Assembly (NCBI GenBank): GCA_938038815.1
Contig: CALHTF010000028.1
Coordinates: 38,724-102,723 of the forward strand
Length of the DNA: 64,000 bases
Source: an uncultured Acidimicrobiales bacterium
GTDB taxonomy: Bacteria > Actinomycetota > Acidimicrobiia > Acidimicrobiales > SHLQ01
Reading direction: 5' to 3'
Shown: piece by piece, positions 17,986 to 27,061 of the stretch
Position numbering within the stretch: the first letter of the stretch is position 1
How the letters are laid out: each line of letters begins with the position of its first letter
Notes under the pieces: generated by a model
The model's input: only the letters and a program-made list of their open reading frames with translations
Told to the model about the DNA's origin: nothing
The model's database searches: none
Translations under genes and position numbers: made by a program

Positions 17986-18950
17986 CCCTGCAGGAACCCG
18001 ACCTCCGATGAGGAGATCGTGTTCGTCGGGTCGGGAAGATCGATCGAGACCGGGTCACCGAAACCACTGAAGGTCATCGCGACCCAGTCGCCGGCTTCGT
18101 TCACGGTCATCTTGCGGAGCAAGCCGTCGTCACCGACCCAAGCTTCGACATCGGCAGTGCGCCCTTGTTCGGTCACTGAACCGACGTAGTGGGTTACGGT
18201 GACGCCGCCGATTTCGGTCGTGCCGACCTCTTTCACATCGCTGTTAAACGCACGCAGGTCCGACAACATCAGCTCCGGGCTGAGCTCGTCGACATCGAAG
18301 AGTGCTTCGTCAGCACCTTCGAGCGCGATCCACGGATCGCCGAGGCCTTCCGCTTCGGTCAGCGATGGCCACCGAAGCCATTCGCGGTCGCCGGCCGAGA
18401 TCACAGTCATCGGGGTTGAAACCAGCTGCGCCATCAACGCGTCTTGCTTGCCGAGATCCGACATATCGATCTGGATCGCCGCAAACTCACCGTCGACCGC
18501 TCCTTGTCCGGTGATGTTCATCGACCGTGCGCCGTCGGCCACCTCGGCTTCAAAGCTGAAGAGGAACGAGTTTCGGGCCGCGGTCTGTTCAGCCACGAAC
18601 GCCAAACGATCGGGAACATCGGCAATTACCGGAGCCGAGGACTCGAGGTCGCCGTCGGCGGGTTCAGGGGTGACGTCCGCCGGCGCTTCGCTGTCGGCGC
18701 CAGCATCGTTGGCGCTCGGGAACGGGCTCCAACCTTCCGGCAGGGTGGCCGGAGGCGCGTCTTCGGAACCCTCGATCTCTATGTCGTCGACAAATCCGAT
18801 GGCGGCCGGAGCTCCGGCGGGGTTCGGCGGCGTGTTGGCGCACGCGGCGGCCACCAGCGTGAGGACGATGGCGGCCAGAAAGCCGGTGAGCAGGCGCGTT
18901 GCCCGTGACCGGTTTGGTGCGGGCGAGTTGATGTCCGTTGGGTTTTCCAT
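17982..18950 (-). CDS. lipoprotein, LppX/LprG-like
   Basis: 322 residues from the ATG at 18950, chosen because AGGAGG lies 8 nt upstream; the longer frame to 19085 overlaps the divergent gene's upstream region. Signal peptide with lipobox LVAAAC. An acidic Pro/Ala/Ser linker (about 40-110) is followed by a domain (about 115-320) with features of the LppX/LprAFG lipid-binding fold: SFLFSFEAEVADGARSMNIT, then GEFAAIQIDMSD, and the closing VEAWVGDDGLLRKMTV. Such proteins carry lipids or glycolipids in the mycobacterial envelope. Function here is inferred from fold pattern only. Confidence 0.75.
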   Translation of the reverse strand: MENPTDINSPAPNRSRATRLLTGFLAAIVLTLVAAACANTPPNPAGAPAAIGFVDDIEIEGSEDAPPATLPEGWSPFPSANDAGADSEAPADVTPEPADGDLESSAPVIADVPDRLAFVAEQTAARNSFLFSFEAEVADGARSMNITGQGAVDGEFAAIQIDMSDLGKQDALMAQLVSTPMTVISAGDREWLRWPSLTEAEGLGDPWIALEGADEALFDVDELSPELMLSDLRAFNSDVKEVGTTEIGGVTVTHYVGSVTEQGRTADVEAWVGDDGLLRKMTVNEAGDWVAMTFSGFGDPVSIDLPDPTNTISSSEVGFLQG

Positions 18951-19164
18951 ACCGAGGGCCTCCTGAGCCCGATCGACAGCGCGGAGAGCGGCGCGAGTAG
19001 TTGTGCTCAAAAGATCGGCGGTTTTCCGGTCGACCTTGAATGCCCTGTCACCGAATCTCAGCGCCACTAGGGTTTCGACCGTCACACCACACCAAAACCA
19101 CGGGACCAGCGGCCTTTATGCGCGGCGAAATCGGCGAGCGAATCCACAGCGAGAGGACACCCAC

Positions 19165-19983
19165 GTGGGGGTAGCAGCCGACCTCGCGGACCCGCCGCAC
19201 GACACCTCGTCGCCCTCTCACGCCGGTTCAAAGCTGCGCTGGTACTACGAGATCGCCCTGGTGGTCGGCTTCTATGTCATCTATTCGATGGTGCGGAACC
19301 TGTTTGGTTCGGCCGCCGTCGACCCCGAGGTCGCCTACGACAACGCGATTCGGGTCATCGACATCGAAAAGGCCGTGGGACTATTTCTCGAGGAACGAAT
19401 CCAAGGCTGGTTCGCCGACAACGAACTGTTCTTCCAGTTCTGGAACATCTTCTACGGCACCCTCCATTTCGGCGTGACGATCTTTTGTTTCGTATACCTG
19501 TACCGGAAGGTCCCGCACCGCTACGCCCGGTGGCGCACCACGTTCGCTGCCACCACGGCGTTGGCGTTGATTGGTTTCTCGACCTTTCCGCTGATGCCGC
19601 CTCGACTGTTGAACATCGGTGGCGAATTTGGTGGCGCCCGCTTTGGCGGCGACGCCTACAACTTTGTCGACACGGTCGCCCAGTACGGCGGCCTGTGGTC
19701 GTTTGACTCGGGCACGATGCAGTCGATCTCCAACCAGTACGCCGCGATGCCATCGCTGCATCTCGCCTGGGCGGCCTGGTGCGCGGTCACCGTGGCACCG
19801 CATCTCGGCAACCGAATCGCCCGCTACAGCCTCTGGTCGTACCCGGTTTTGACCCTCTTCGCGATCGTCGTAACCGCCAACCACTACTGGATCGATGCCG
19901 TTGGCGGACTCCTCGCCCTCGCCGCGGGCTTCGGTGTGGCCGTCGTGCTGCACCGAATCCTCACAAATCCCCCGGTCGCTTGA
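19165..19983 (+). CDS. PAP2-superfamily membrane protein (inositolphosphotransferase-like)
   Basis: 272 residues from the GTG at 19165 (AGAGGA about 8 nt upstream). Six hydrophobic segments. The PAP2/Aur1-like active-site motifs are FPLMPPRL (in place of the first PAP2 signature), YAAMPSLHLAW (phosphatase His) and ANHYWIDAVGG (nucleophilic His and Asp). This MPPR/PSLH/NHYWIDA pattern is common in actinobacterial proteins annotated as phosphatase PAP2 or inositolphosphorylceramide-synthase-like. Likely transfers or hydrolyses a lipid phosphate on the outer face of the membrane. Divergent from the lipoprotein. Confidence 0.85.
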   Translation: MGVAADLADPPHDTSSPSHAGSKLRWYYEIALVVGFYVIYSMVRNLFGSAAVDPEVAYDNAIRVIDIEKAVGLFLEERIQGWFADNELFFQFWNIFYGTLHFGVTIFCFVYLYRKVPHRYARWRTTFAATTALALIGFSTFPLMPPRLLNIGGEFGGARFGGDAYNFVDTVAQYGGLWSFDSGTMQSISNQYAAMPSLHLAWAAWCAVTVAPHLGNRIARYSLWSYPVLTLFAIVVTANHYWIDAVGGLLALAAGFGVAVVLHRILTNPPVA

Positions 19984-20061
19984 CACAAGCCCGAGCCACC
20001 GAGGGTTATACGATGATCTCTAACTCACATTCGTCGAGATCCGGGTAACACCAAAGCCGAC

Positions 20062-21897
20062 ATGGCCAAGCTCCTAGACACCATCGCAAGTCCAGAGGAC
20101 ATTCGTCGCCTCGACTACGCCCAGCTCGACCAATTGGCTAGCGAAATGCGCGAGTTCATCGTCGACGCAGCCTCCAAGGCCAGTGGCCACCTCGGCTCAA
20201 ACCTCGGCGTGGTCGAGCTCACCATGGCACTGCACCGGGTGTTCGATTCGCCTCGCGACATCCTGCTCTGGGACACCGGGCACCAGGCGTACGTGCACAA
20301 GATGATCACCGGCCGCACCGCCGAGTTCGAGAAGCTTCGGGCCCAAGGCGGCTTGTCGGGTTATCCGAGCCGAGAAGAATCCGAACACGACTGGATCGAA
20401 AACAGCCACGCCTCGACCGTTCTGTCCTACGCCCACGGTCTGGCCACTGCCCAGGAATCGCCGCACGGCGAAGGGCGTCGCATCATTGCGGTGATCGGCG
20501 ATGGCTCGATGACCGGCGGCATGGCATTTGAGGGCCTCAACAACCTCGGCCATTCCGGACGCAACGTAACCATCGTGCTCAACGACAACGGTCGCTCCTA
20601 TGCGCCCACCGTGTCGATGTTGTCGGACAGCTTGGTGCGGATCCGGTCGAACCCGACCTACATGCGCCGCCAAGCCCGGATGGAACGCATCGCCCAGAAC
20701 GTTCCGTGGGTCGGCGAACAGCTCGAGCGCGGCATCGGCGCCACCAAGGCCGCCATTCGCGAGATGTGGGAGCCGCCAGCGTTCTTTGAGAACCTCGGTG
20801 TTCGGTACTTCGGACCATTCGACGGCCACGATGTCGAAGGCCTCGAACAGGCGCTCACCAACGCCAAGAGCTTCGAAGGCCCAACCGTGGTTCATGTGCT
20901 CACCCAGAAGGGTCGCGGTTACGCACCGGCTGAAGCCGATCCGATCAAGAACATGCACGACATGGGATCGGTAAAGCCCGAGAGCTACACCGCGGCGTTT
21001 ACCGAAGCCCTCATCAAGCAAGCCGAGAACCACCCCGAGTTGGTGGCCATCACCGCCGCCATGCCCGACTCGACCGGCCTGCTGCCATTCAGCGAGCGCT
21101 TCCCCGAGCGCTGCTTCGATGTTGGCATCGCCGAGCAACACGCCGTCACCTCCGCCGCTGGTATGGCGATGGGCGGGCTCCGACCGGTCGTGGCCGTGTA
21201 CTCGACCTTCCTGACCCGAGCGATCGACCAAGTAAACCTCGACGTTGGCCTCCACGGCCTGCCGGTCATCTTCTGTCTCGACCGCGCAGGCATCACCGGC
21301 CCCGACGGTCCGTCGCATCACGGCGTGCTCGACATGGTGCTGCTGTCGAAGGTGCCCGACATGACCATCTTTGCTCCGAGCAGCTACCAAGAACTCCAGG
21401 TCATGCTCGAAGACGCGGTCGCCCTTTGTGATGGCCCCGCAGCGCTGCGCTGGGCTCGAGGTGCCGCCGAGGTTGTACCCGAACACGAAGTTGGCAGCGG
21501 CTTGCTCGCCCGGAAAGCCCGCCAAGGCGGCTCCGACGTGTGTCTCATCGGCGTCGGCAAGATGTTGAAGTATTGTCTGCAGGCAGCCGAAGAGTTGGCG
21601 ACTGAAGGCATCGAGGCCACGGTTTGGGACCCACGGGTCGTCAAACCTCTCGACTCGGCGATGATTGCCGACGCGACCGAGCACCGCTTCGTCATCACCG
21701 TCGAAGACGGCATGCGTAACGGCGGCATCGGCGATGCAGTCCGCGACCTCATCTCTGAATCTGGCTGCGCTACCCGCACCCGGGTTCTTGGTGTGCCCGA
21801 TACCTACGTGCCCCACGGCAACCCCGACGCCATCATGGCCGAACTCGGACTCGACGCTGTTGGCGTTGCCGGCGAGGTGCGTAATCTCCTCGGCTGA
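20062..21897 (+). CDS. dxs: 1-deoxy-D-xylulose-5-phosphate synthase
   Basis: 611 residues. TPP enzyme that condenses pyruvate and glyceraldehyde-3-phosphate in the first step of the MEP isoprenoid pathway; its product also feeds thiamine and pyridoxal synthesis. Visible segments are SGHLGSNLGVVELT (46-59), the thiamine motif GDGSMTGGMAFEGLNN, and DNGRSYAPTV. The C-terminal half has the pyrimidine-domain DVGIAEQHAVTSAAGMA and DRAGITGPDGPSHHGVLD. Shorter than E. coli Dxs (620) but complete. No ribosome-binding site stands out. Followed by the HAD phosphatase 34 bp downstream. Confidence 0.96.
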   Translation: MAKLLDTIASPEDIRRLDYAQLDQLASEMREFIVDAASKASGHLGSNLGVVELTMALHRVFDSPRDILLWDTGHQAYVHKMITGRTAEFEKLRAQGGLSGYPSREESEHDWIENSHASTVLSYAHGLATAQESPHGEGRRIIAVIGDGSMTGGMAFEGLNNLGHSGRNVTIVLNDNGRSYAPTVSMLSDSLVRIRSNPTYMRRQARMERIAQNVPWVGEQLERGIGATKAAIREMWEPPAFFENLGVRYFGPFDGHDVEGLEQALTNAKSFEGPTVVHVLTQKGRGYAPAEADPIKNMHDMGSVKPESYTAAFTEALIKQAENHPELVAITAAMPDSTGLLPFSERFPERCFDVGIAEQHAVTSAAGMAMGGLRPVVAVYSTFLTRAIDQVNLDVGLHGLPVIFCLDRAGITGPDGPSHHGVLDMVLLSKVPDMTIFAPSSYQELQVMLEDAVALCDGPAALRWARGAAEVVPEHEVGSGLLARKARQGGSDVCLIGVGKMLKYCLQAAEELATEGIEATVWDPRVVKPLDSAMIADATEHRFVITVEDGMRNGGIGDAVRDLISESGCATRTRVLGVPDTYVPHGNPDAIMAELGLDAVGVAGEVRNLLG

Positions 21898-21931
21898 GGC
21901 TGTTCAGCCCAACCCACCCGATCCTCAAGCT

Positions 21932-22576
21932 TTGCCCGTCGCACTCTTTGATCTCGACGGCACCTTGACCGATCCACGGGTCGGCATCGTCGCCTGTCTC
22001 GAAGCCGGCATGGCCTCCGTCGGACTCGACCCCGCCGACCACGGCGATCTCGCCCGGTTCATCGGCCCGCCGCTACAGGAAACGTTCGCCTCGTTCGGAC
22101 TTGAGCCGTCCGCGGTCGACCAGGCAATCCAGTCGTACCGCGAACGGTTCGCCACCCACGGCATGTTCGAGAACGAGGTGTACCCCGGTGTGGTCGAACT
22201 GTTGCGCACCTTGCACGAGGCGGGGTGGGTGCTGGCGGTCGCCACGTCAAAACCCGAACTGTTTGCGGTCCGCATCCTGATGCACTTCGGGTTAGCCGAG
22301 TGGTTTGCCGGCGTTGCTGGGGCAACCATGGACGGCTCGCGCCGCTCGAAGGCCGACGTGGTGGCCCACGCGCTCGAACTCGTTGGTCACCCCGACCCAA
22401 CCACCGTGGTCATGATCGGCGACCGCAGCCACGACATCGTCGGCGCCCGGGCCCACAACGTTCGAGCGATCGGGGTCACCTGGGGATACGGCGGACTCGA
22501 CGAACTCATCGCCGCCGACGCCTGGCGCCTTGCCAACAGCCCCGAAGAAATCCCCGAGCTACTCGGCGCAAGCTAG
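21932..22576 (+). CDS. HAD-family hydrolase, phosphoglycolate phosphatase-like
   Basis: 214 residues from the TTG at 21932 (PVALFDLDGT); no ATG/GTG precedes the catalytic loop in frame. HAD motifs: I DLDGTLTD with nucleophile and acid/base Asp, II ATSKPE, III Lys in SRRSKADVV, IV MIGDRSHDI. The alpha-helical cap lies between motif I and II (C1 cap), as in Gph/PGP proteins. Substrate unknown. Probably co-transcribed with dxs; convergent with the helicase gene, with 8 bp between stops. Confidence 0.85.
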   Translation: MPVALFDLDGTLTDPRVGIVACLEAGMASVGLDPADHGDLARFIGPPLQETFASFGLEPSAVDQAIQSYRERFATHGMFENEVYPGVVELLRTLHEAGWVLAVATSKPELFAVRILMHFGLAEWFAGVAGATMDGSRRSKADVVAHALELVGHPDPTTVVMIGDRSHDIVGARAHNVRAIGVTWGYGGLDELIAADAWRLANSPEEIPELLGAS

Positions 22577-22584
22577 CGCTGCTG

Positions 22585-25485
22585 TTACTCCAGCGCCGAC
22601 AGGATTTCGTCGCCGTAGTTCTCGAGTTTGGCGCTACCGACACCCTTTACCTGGGCGAGCTCGGCCAGGTTGGTCGGGTACGCAGCAGCGATTGCCTTGA
22701 GTACCTTGTCGTGGAAGATGATGAACGGCGCAACCTTGTCGAGGCGCGACCGCTGCAACCGCCACGCTCGCAACGACTCGAACACGTCTTCGTTATAGAC
22801 GAGCACCTCACCGGCGGCCGGGGCGCCGGTCGACGACTTCTTTTTGGTAGCCGCCTTTTCGGCTCGAGACTTCTTGGTGGGCGCTTCGATCGCACTCTTG
22901 TTGCCCTGCAACTCGTCGAGGAACTGCGAGGGTGAACCTTTGTCGGCGACAACGGTGGTGGTTTCGGACGACCGGGTGATCGCTACGTGAAAGACCCGGC
23001 GTTCCTCTTCGACCTCGGCGAGGCGATGCGGGAACGTCGACTGCTCGGCACCGATCACGATCACGTGCGGCCATTCGAGGCCCTTGACCCGGTGCACGGT
23101 CGACAACAACACACCGCTTCCCTCTTCGCTGGTGGGAGCTTCGAGCGATTGCCGCAACCAGAGCTCGAACTGGCGAGGGTCGGGTTGGAGTTCGGCCAGC
23201 TGCCGCAACGTGGTGAGATCGTCGAGGTGGGTCGACCGGTCGGCGTTGCCGCGCGACTCATCCAGGGTGGTGAGCGCCGTGCCCAAGCCCACCGTGTCGC
23301 GAATGTGGTCGATGATCTCCACGGTGGTGGCGCCGTTGCGGATTCGGCGGGCAGTTCCGGCCACGTCGCTCACCCAACCACGAATCTTCTCTGGGTCGCG
23401 CCCGGTCAGCCGGTTGGCGAGTCGTTCGTGGGCCACCAAGTCGCGGTGCTCGGACATCCACTCGACAACTTTTCGAGACATGCCTCGCGACGGCCGTCGG
23501 GCGGTGTCGGCAATATCGCGAGCCGAGATCGATCCGCTATCGGACCCGACCCGTATCCAGGCCAGGGCCGCTCGGATGCCGGTTCGGTCGAGCAGCTTGG
23601 AGTCGACCGCTCCCACGACCGGGATGCCGGCTTCGCGCAACACGATTTGAGGCACCGCAAGAGTGACATTGACCCGAGCCAGCACAACGAGATCGCTCGG
23701 TTGCGCACCGGCGTCGAGGCGAGATTCAACGGCGTTGCGTAACGTGTCGACCACGTCGTCGACAACGTTGAGTTCGATGTCGGTTTCGGCCGCCGACCGG
23801 TGATCGGCCGACCGGATGACCTTGGCGACCCGCTCTTCGTTGAAACCCAGGAGCTTGCCAGCGGCGTCAACCACGCCGGGAGCACAGCGGTAGTTGACCT
23901 CAAGGGCGTGCGACTTTGCCTGAGGGAAGAAGAAGTCGTAGTCGATCAGCCACCGCGGCGATGCGCCGGTAAAGCCGTAGATGGTTTGGTCATCGTCGCC
24001 GACGCCAAACACGTCGGCCCGAGGGCCGGCCAGCAACCGCACCAACAACAGGTGGGCCGGAGTGAGGTCTTGAAACTCGTCGACCAGCATGACCTGGCAG
24101 GTCTGTTGGGCGTGCCGTCGGGCCACCGGGTCGGCGAGTAAGACCTCGATCGCCCGGTAGATCTGTTCGTCGAAATCGACCACATCGTTTTCGAGCAAGT
24201 ACTGGCGGTAGCGGTCGAAGACGTCGGCAAATCCATCGACATCGCCACCGAAGTCGGTCTCGACATCGACCGGGTCGACCAACCCCAATCGGGCCGACGT
24301 AAGCGCTTCGATCCACACCGCTACCGGATCGGTGTTGGCCCGGCGAGGCAACTCGACGATGCGGTCGAGGATCTGGCGTACATCGCGTTCGGTGATGGTG
24401 CGGACCCGGCGCCGGCGCTCGGCCATGACAAAGCCGTCGGTGCCGTTGAGGATCGAAAGCGCCAGTGCGTTCAGCGTGCGAATCCGCAAATTCGACAGAT
24501 CCGGGGTGCGTTCGACCATCTCGAGCTGCGCCCGCTTGTTAAACGCCACCAACGTGATCGCCGAGACGGGAACATCCCAGTTGTACAGAAGGTGCCGGGC
24601 CCGTTCGGTGAGCACTCGGGTCTTGCCTGATCCGGCGGGTGCAATGATGCGGGCCGCTCCCCCGGTGTGGCCGACCGCCGCCAGCTGGTCAGGGGCGAGG
24701 TCGGCATCGGGCGCCGCGTCGCCCAGAGGTGTGAGCTGGTTAGCGCCGAGGGTCACGGCATGCACGACCGGAAGGTCGACCACGCTGGGCGACAAAGGTC
24801 CGCCGTCGAGCACCGCCTCGGTGCCGTCGGGCAACACGATGTCGGCCGGCGAATCGGCGGGCGCAGCGGTGGCGCCCAACTCGAGGGCTTTGGTCATGAG
24901 CGGCGATACCAGTTCGCCGCCCCGTAACTCGACCCCGTTGGCCCACAACAAGAACGCCAGCCGTTCGAGCTCGAAGGTAAACCCAGGCCCGGCCCGCCAC
25001 GGTGGGGCCGACGACGCCTCGTTACCGTCGAACGAAACGTCGCCCACCAACTCGACCACAAACCGCTCGCGCCGGTGCCAGAACTCGTCGAGTTCGCGAA
25101 CCGTTTCGGTGGGATCGGCAAGGATCTCGAGGTCGACCAGGTAGATGGGCGCGCCTTCCCAACCGGCGGGCATCGGATCGCCTTCCCGCATCACCAACGT
25201 ACGGCCGAGTGCGTCGGGGCCTGGCCCCATCGGCGAGGGGTCGAGCGCTGCGAGGTCGGTCATCGCCGGCCTCGACGACGACCGCAAGCTTCCGCTATTG
25301 CTCGGCGACCATTGGGCCGGCTCGGAAGGCTCGTCGGGCCATTGATAGTTATCGGTATCGTCGGCACCGCTCGACGACTCGGCTGCACGCGAGCCAGCGG
25401 TGGCCTCTCCCCCAGCCGAACACGCCCGGATTTCAGCTACCGAGGGATGTGAGCCCCCACAATGTCCACAACGAATCTCTGGCAC
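22585..25485 (-). CDS. uvrD2: UvrD2-like superfamily 1 helicase with HRDC domain and long N-terminal extension
   Basis: 966 residues. 3'-5' DNA helicase of the UvrD/PcrA group. Walker A APAGSGKT (282-289), motif II LVDEFQD, motif III GDDDQTIYGFTGA, VHRVKGLEW (motif V) and FHVAITRSS (motif VI) are present. A C-terminal HRDC domain (about residues 890-966) follows a Lys-rich linker; mycobacterial UvrD2 has the same layout. Unusual is an extension of about 260 residues before the ATPase core. It begins with CGHCGGSH and a further Cys at 22 (possible zinc site), then a Ser/Pro-rich linker, then an apparently folded segment (about 95-255). Predicted role is DNA repair or recombination. Confidence 0.9.
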   Translation of the reverse strand: MPEIRCGHCGGSHPSVAEIRACSAGGEATAGSRAAESSSGADDTDNYQWPDEPSEPAQWSPSNSGSLRSSSRPAMTDLAALDPSPMGPGPDALGRTLVMREGDPMPAGWEGAPIYLVDLEILADPTETVRELDEFWHRRERFVVELVGDVSFDGNEASSAPPWRAGPGFTFELERLAFLLWANGVELRGGELVSPLMTKALELGATAAPADSPADIVLPDGTEAVLDGGPLSPSVVDLPVVHAVTLGANQLTPLGDAAPDADLAPDQLAAVGHTGGAARIIAPAGSGKTRVLTERARHLLYNWDVPVSAITLVAFNKRAQLEMVERTPDLSNLRIRTLNALALSILNGTDGFVMAERRRRVRTITERDVRQILDRIVELPRRANTDPVAVWIEALTSARLGLVDPVDVETDFGGDVDGFADVFDRYRQYLLENDVVDFDEQIYRAIEVLLADPVARRHAQQTCQVMLVDEFQDLTPAHLLLVRLLAGPRADVFGVGDDDQTIYGFTGASPRWLIDYDFFFPQAKSHALEVNYRCAPGVVDAAGKLLGFNEERVAKVIRSADHRSAAETDIELNVVDDVVDTLRNAVESRLDAGAQPSDLVVLARVNVTLAVPQIVLREAGIPVVGAVDSKLLDRTGIRAALAWIRVGSDSGSISARDIADTARRPSRGMSRKVVEWMSEHRDLVAHERLANRLTGRDPEKIRGWVSDVAGTARRIRNGATTVEIIDHIRDTVGLGTALTTLDESRGNADRSTHLDDLTTLRQLAELQPDPRQFELWLRQSLEAPTSEEGSGVLLSTVHRVKGLEWPHVIVIGAEQSTFPHRLAEVEEERRVFHVAITRSSETTTVVADKGSPSQFLDELQGNKSAIEAPTKKSRAEKAATKKKSSTGAPAAGEVLVYNEDVFESLRAWRLQRSRLDKVAPFIIFHDKVLKAIAAAYPTNLAELAQVKGVGSAKLENYGDEILSALE

Positions 25486-25507
25486 CCCTAGACACTAGGC
25501 GCGCCCA

Positions 25508-25654
25508 CTGACACCGTCGGTTTCGGCTCTGACGAGCCTCAATCCTTACCGAGTTACCGCGCAACTCGCGCCACCGACCGCTCCATTGCTCACACCGTCG
25601 GTTTCGGCTCTGACGAGCCTCATTCCTTTCCGAGTTGCCGCGGAATTCAGGGCC
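25508..25654. repeat. two diverged direct repeats, 81-bp period
   Basis: Copies at 25508-25572 and 25589-25654 share an ACACCGTCGGTTTCGGCTCT start and GACGAGCCTCA, then CCGAGTT.CCGCG. In the first copy the end forms the inverted repeat CGAGTT...AACTCG. They lie between the divergent helicase and arsC starts. A related sequence is at 51651-51716. No gene is seen in this 198-bp gap. Confidence 0.85.
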
Positions 25655-25683
25655 AGGCCCCGGTGGGTGGCTAGGGTTTTGGC

Positions 25684-26085
25684 ATGGATGAATCGCTTCC
25701 GGGTGTGTTGTTTCTTTGTGTGCACAACGCTGGACGCTCACAGATGGGCGCTGGCTGGTTGCGACATCTGGGCGACGGCCGCGTGCGGGTGTACTCGGCC
25801 GGCTCAAACCCAGCGAACGAAGTCAACGCCGTCGCGGTCGAGGCAATGGCCGAGGTCGGCATCGACATCTCGGCCGCCGAACCCCAGAAGTGGACCAACG
25901 ACATGGTCGAACAGGTCGACTACGTGGTATCGATGGGCTGTGGCGACACCTGCCCGGTATATCCCGGCACGACCTACCTCGACTGGGAACTCACCGATCC
26001 GGCCGGCGAAGGAATCGACCTAGTCCGTAGCGTCCGGGACGAAATCCGCGACCACGTCACCGACCTGCTGGCAACTATTGGCTAG
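25684..26085 (+). CDS. arsC: arsenate reductase, LMW-phosphatase-fold ArsC
   Basis: 133 residues. The P-loop LCVHNAGRSQ (Cys12-x5-Arg18-Ser) and the dyad GCGDTCPVYPG with Cys86 and Cys90 match thioredoxin- or mycothiol-linked ArsC of the low-molecular-weight phosphatase fold. The HNAGRSQ variant is typical of ArsC and not of tyrosine phosphatases. Reduces arsenate to arsenite in the cytoplasm. No arsR, arsB or acr3 gene is adjacent, so it stands alone. Stop overlaps the convergent phosphatidyltransferase gene by 4 bp. Confidence 0.87.
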   Translation: MDESLPGVLFLCVHNAGRSQMGAGWLRHLGDGRVRVYSAGSNPANEVNAVAVEAMAEVGIDISAAEPQKWTNDMVEQVDYVVSMGCGDTCPVYPGTTYLDWELTDPAGEGIDLVRSVRDEIRDHVTDLLATIG

Positions 26086-26762
26086 CTGGGCCGAGGCGCG
26101 CCGTCGACGTTGGCTTCGTAGTCGATCGCCCACAGGTTCCGACTGGTCTGAACCACCATCATCAAGAAGGCCGCGACGTTCAGCGCCAAGATCAGCGGTA
26201 CACCCCAGCTAAAGATGGCGGTTCCGGCGAAGTACACGAACGTGTTGAGAGCGATGTACCCAATGCGGATCTCGGTGGGGCCGATGCCGTAGTAGGCGAT
26301 CTGGAACTGATTGGTGGCCGCAAACGACAAGAACGAAGTCGCCATCGTTGCGCAGGTCACGAGCAGTAACAACAAGAACAAGAACTCGAGCCATTTCGCT
26401 TCGACCAGAAACGAGTAGCCGATCACGATCGAACCGGCGAACATCAGGTCGAGCAGGTGATCCATAAAGAACCCCCACTTCACCAGGCCTTGTTTACGGT
26501 GTCGTCCGAGCGAACCGTCGAACGAGTCGGTGAGCCACTGCCCGAACACCATCACCGACATGGCGTGTAACCAGATGAGGTTGTCGTCGGCCAACCAGCC
26601 GAACAAGATCGTGCCCGCCGACCACAGAATCGTCACGTACGTGAGGTGATGGCTCATGATTGGTTTGGGGATCTTGGGGATTCCCCAGTCGATGAACTTG
26701 CGCTCTAGCGGTCCAAGAAGCGACTGGCCCTTCTTCTTGTCCCCCGCAAAGGTCTCTGGCAT
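26082..26762 (-). CDS. CDP-alcohol phosphatidyltransferase-family membrane protein
   Basis: 226 residues, about five to six TM helices. The family metal/CDP site is seen as DSFDGSLGR (Asp79, Asp82, Gly83, Arg87) followed by GFFMDHLLD (Gly97, Asp101, Asp105). This matches D-x2-DG-x2-AR-x8-9-G-x3-D-x3-D except that Gly86 replaces the usual Ala. Transfers a phosphatidyl or related group from CDP-lipid to an alcohol in the membrane. The acceptor cannot be read from sequence. A soluble N-terminal stretch of about 35 residues precedes the first helix. Confidence 0.85.
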   Translation of the reverse strand: MPETFAGDKKKGQSLLGPLERKFIDWGIPKIPKPIMSHHLTYVTILWSAGTILFGWLADDNLIWLHAMSVMVFGQWLTDSFDGSLGRHRKQGLVKWGFFMDHLLDLMFAGSIVIGYSFLVEAKWLEFLFLLLLLVTCATMATSFLSFAATNQFQIAYYGIGPTEIRIGYIALNTFVYFAGTAIFSWGVPLILALNVAAFLMMVVQTSRNLWAIDYEANVDGAPRPS

Positions 26763-26825
26763 GTCTTTCCTTCGGCCAACGAAGGCCCGAGGAAAGGTCT
26801 AGCAGCGTGCAACCACCAGAACCTT

Positions 26826-26957
26826 GACTCAGAGTCACGGGACAACGCACCACGACTCAGAGTCACGGGACAACGCACCACGACTCCGCACCACGCCTCA
26901 GAGTCAGGGGACAACGCACCACGACTCAGAGTCACGGGACACAGAGTCACGGGACAG
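26826..26957. repeat. 28-bp tandem repeat, about 4.5 units
   Basis: Units at 26826-26853 and 26854-26881 are identical to those at 3211-3266. A 13-bp partial (26882-26894), one diverged unit (26895-26922) and two partial units follow. Each begins with the palindrome GACTCAGAGTC or a variant. The 299-bp gap 26763-27061 otherwise holds only two copies of GAAGGCGTGGAGCC (27019-27047) and no gene. Confidence 0.9.
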
Positions 26958-27061
26958 CAAAGCGGTTGGAGTCGAGTCGCCGTGCCAGCAAGACCGAGGT
27001 GGAAGCTACGCCCGATGCCGAAGGCGTGGAGCCGAAGGCGTGGAGCCGCAGGCGGAACAAA

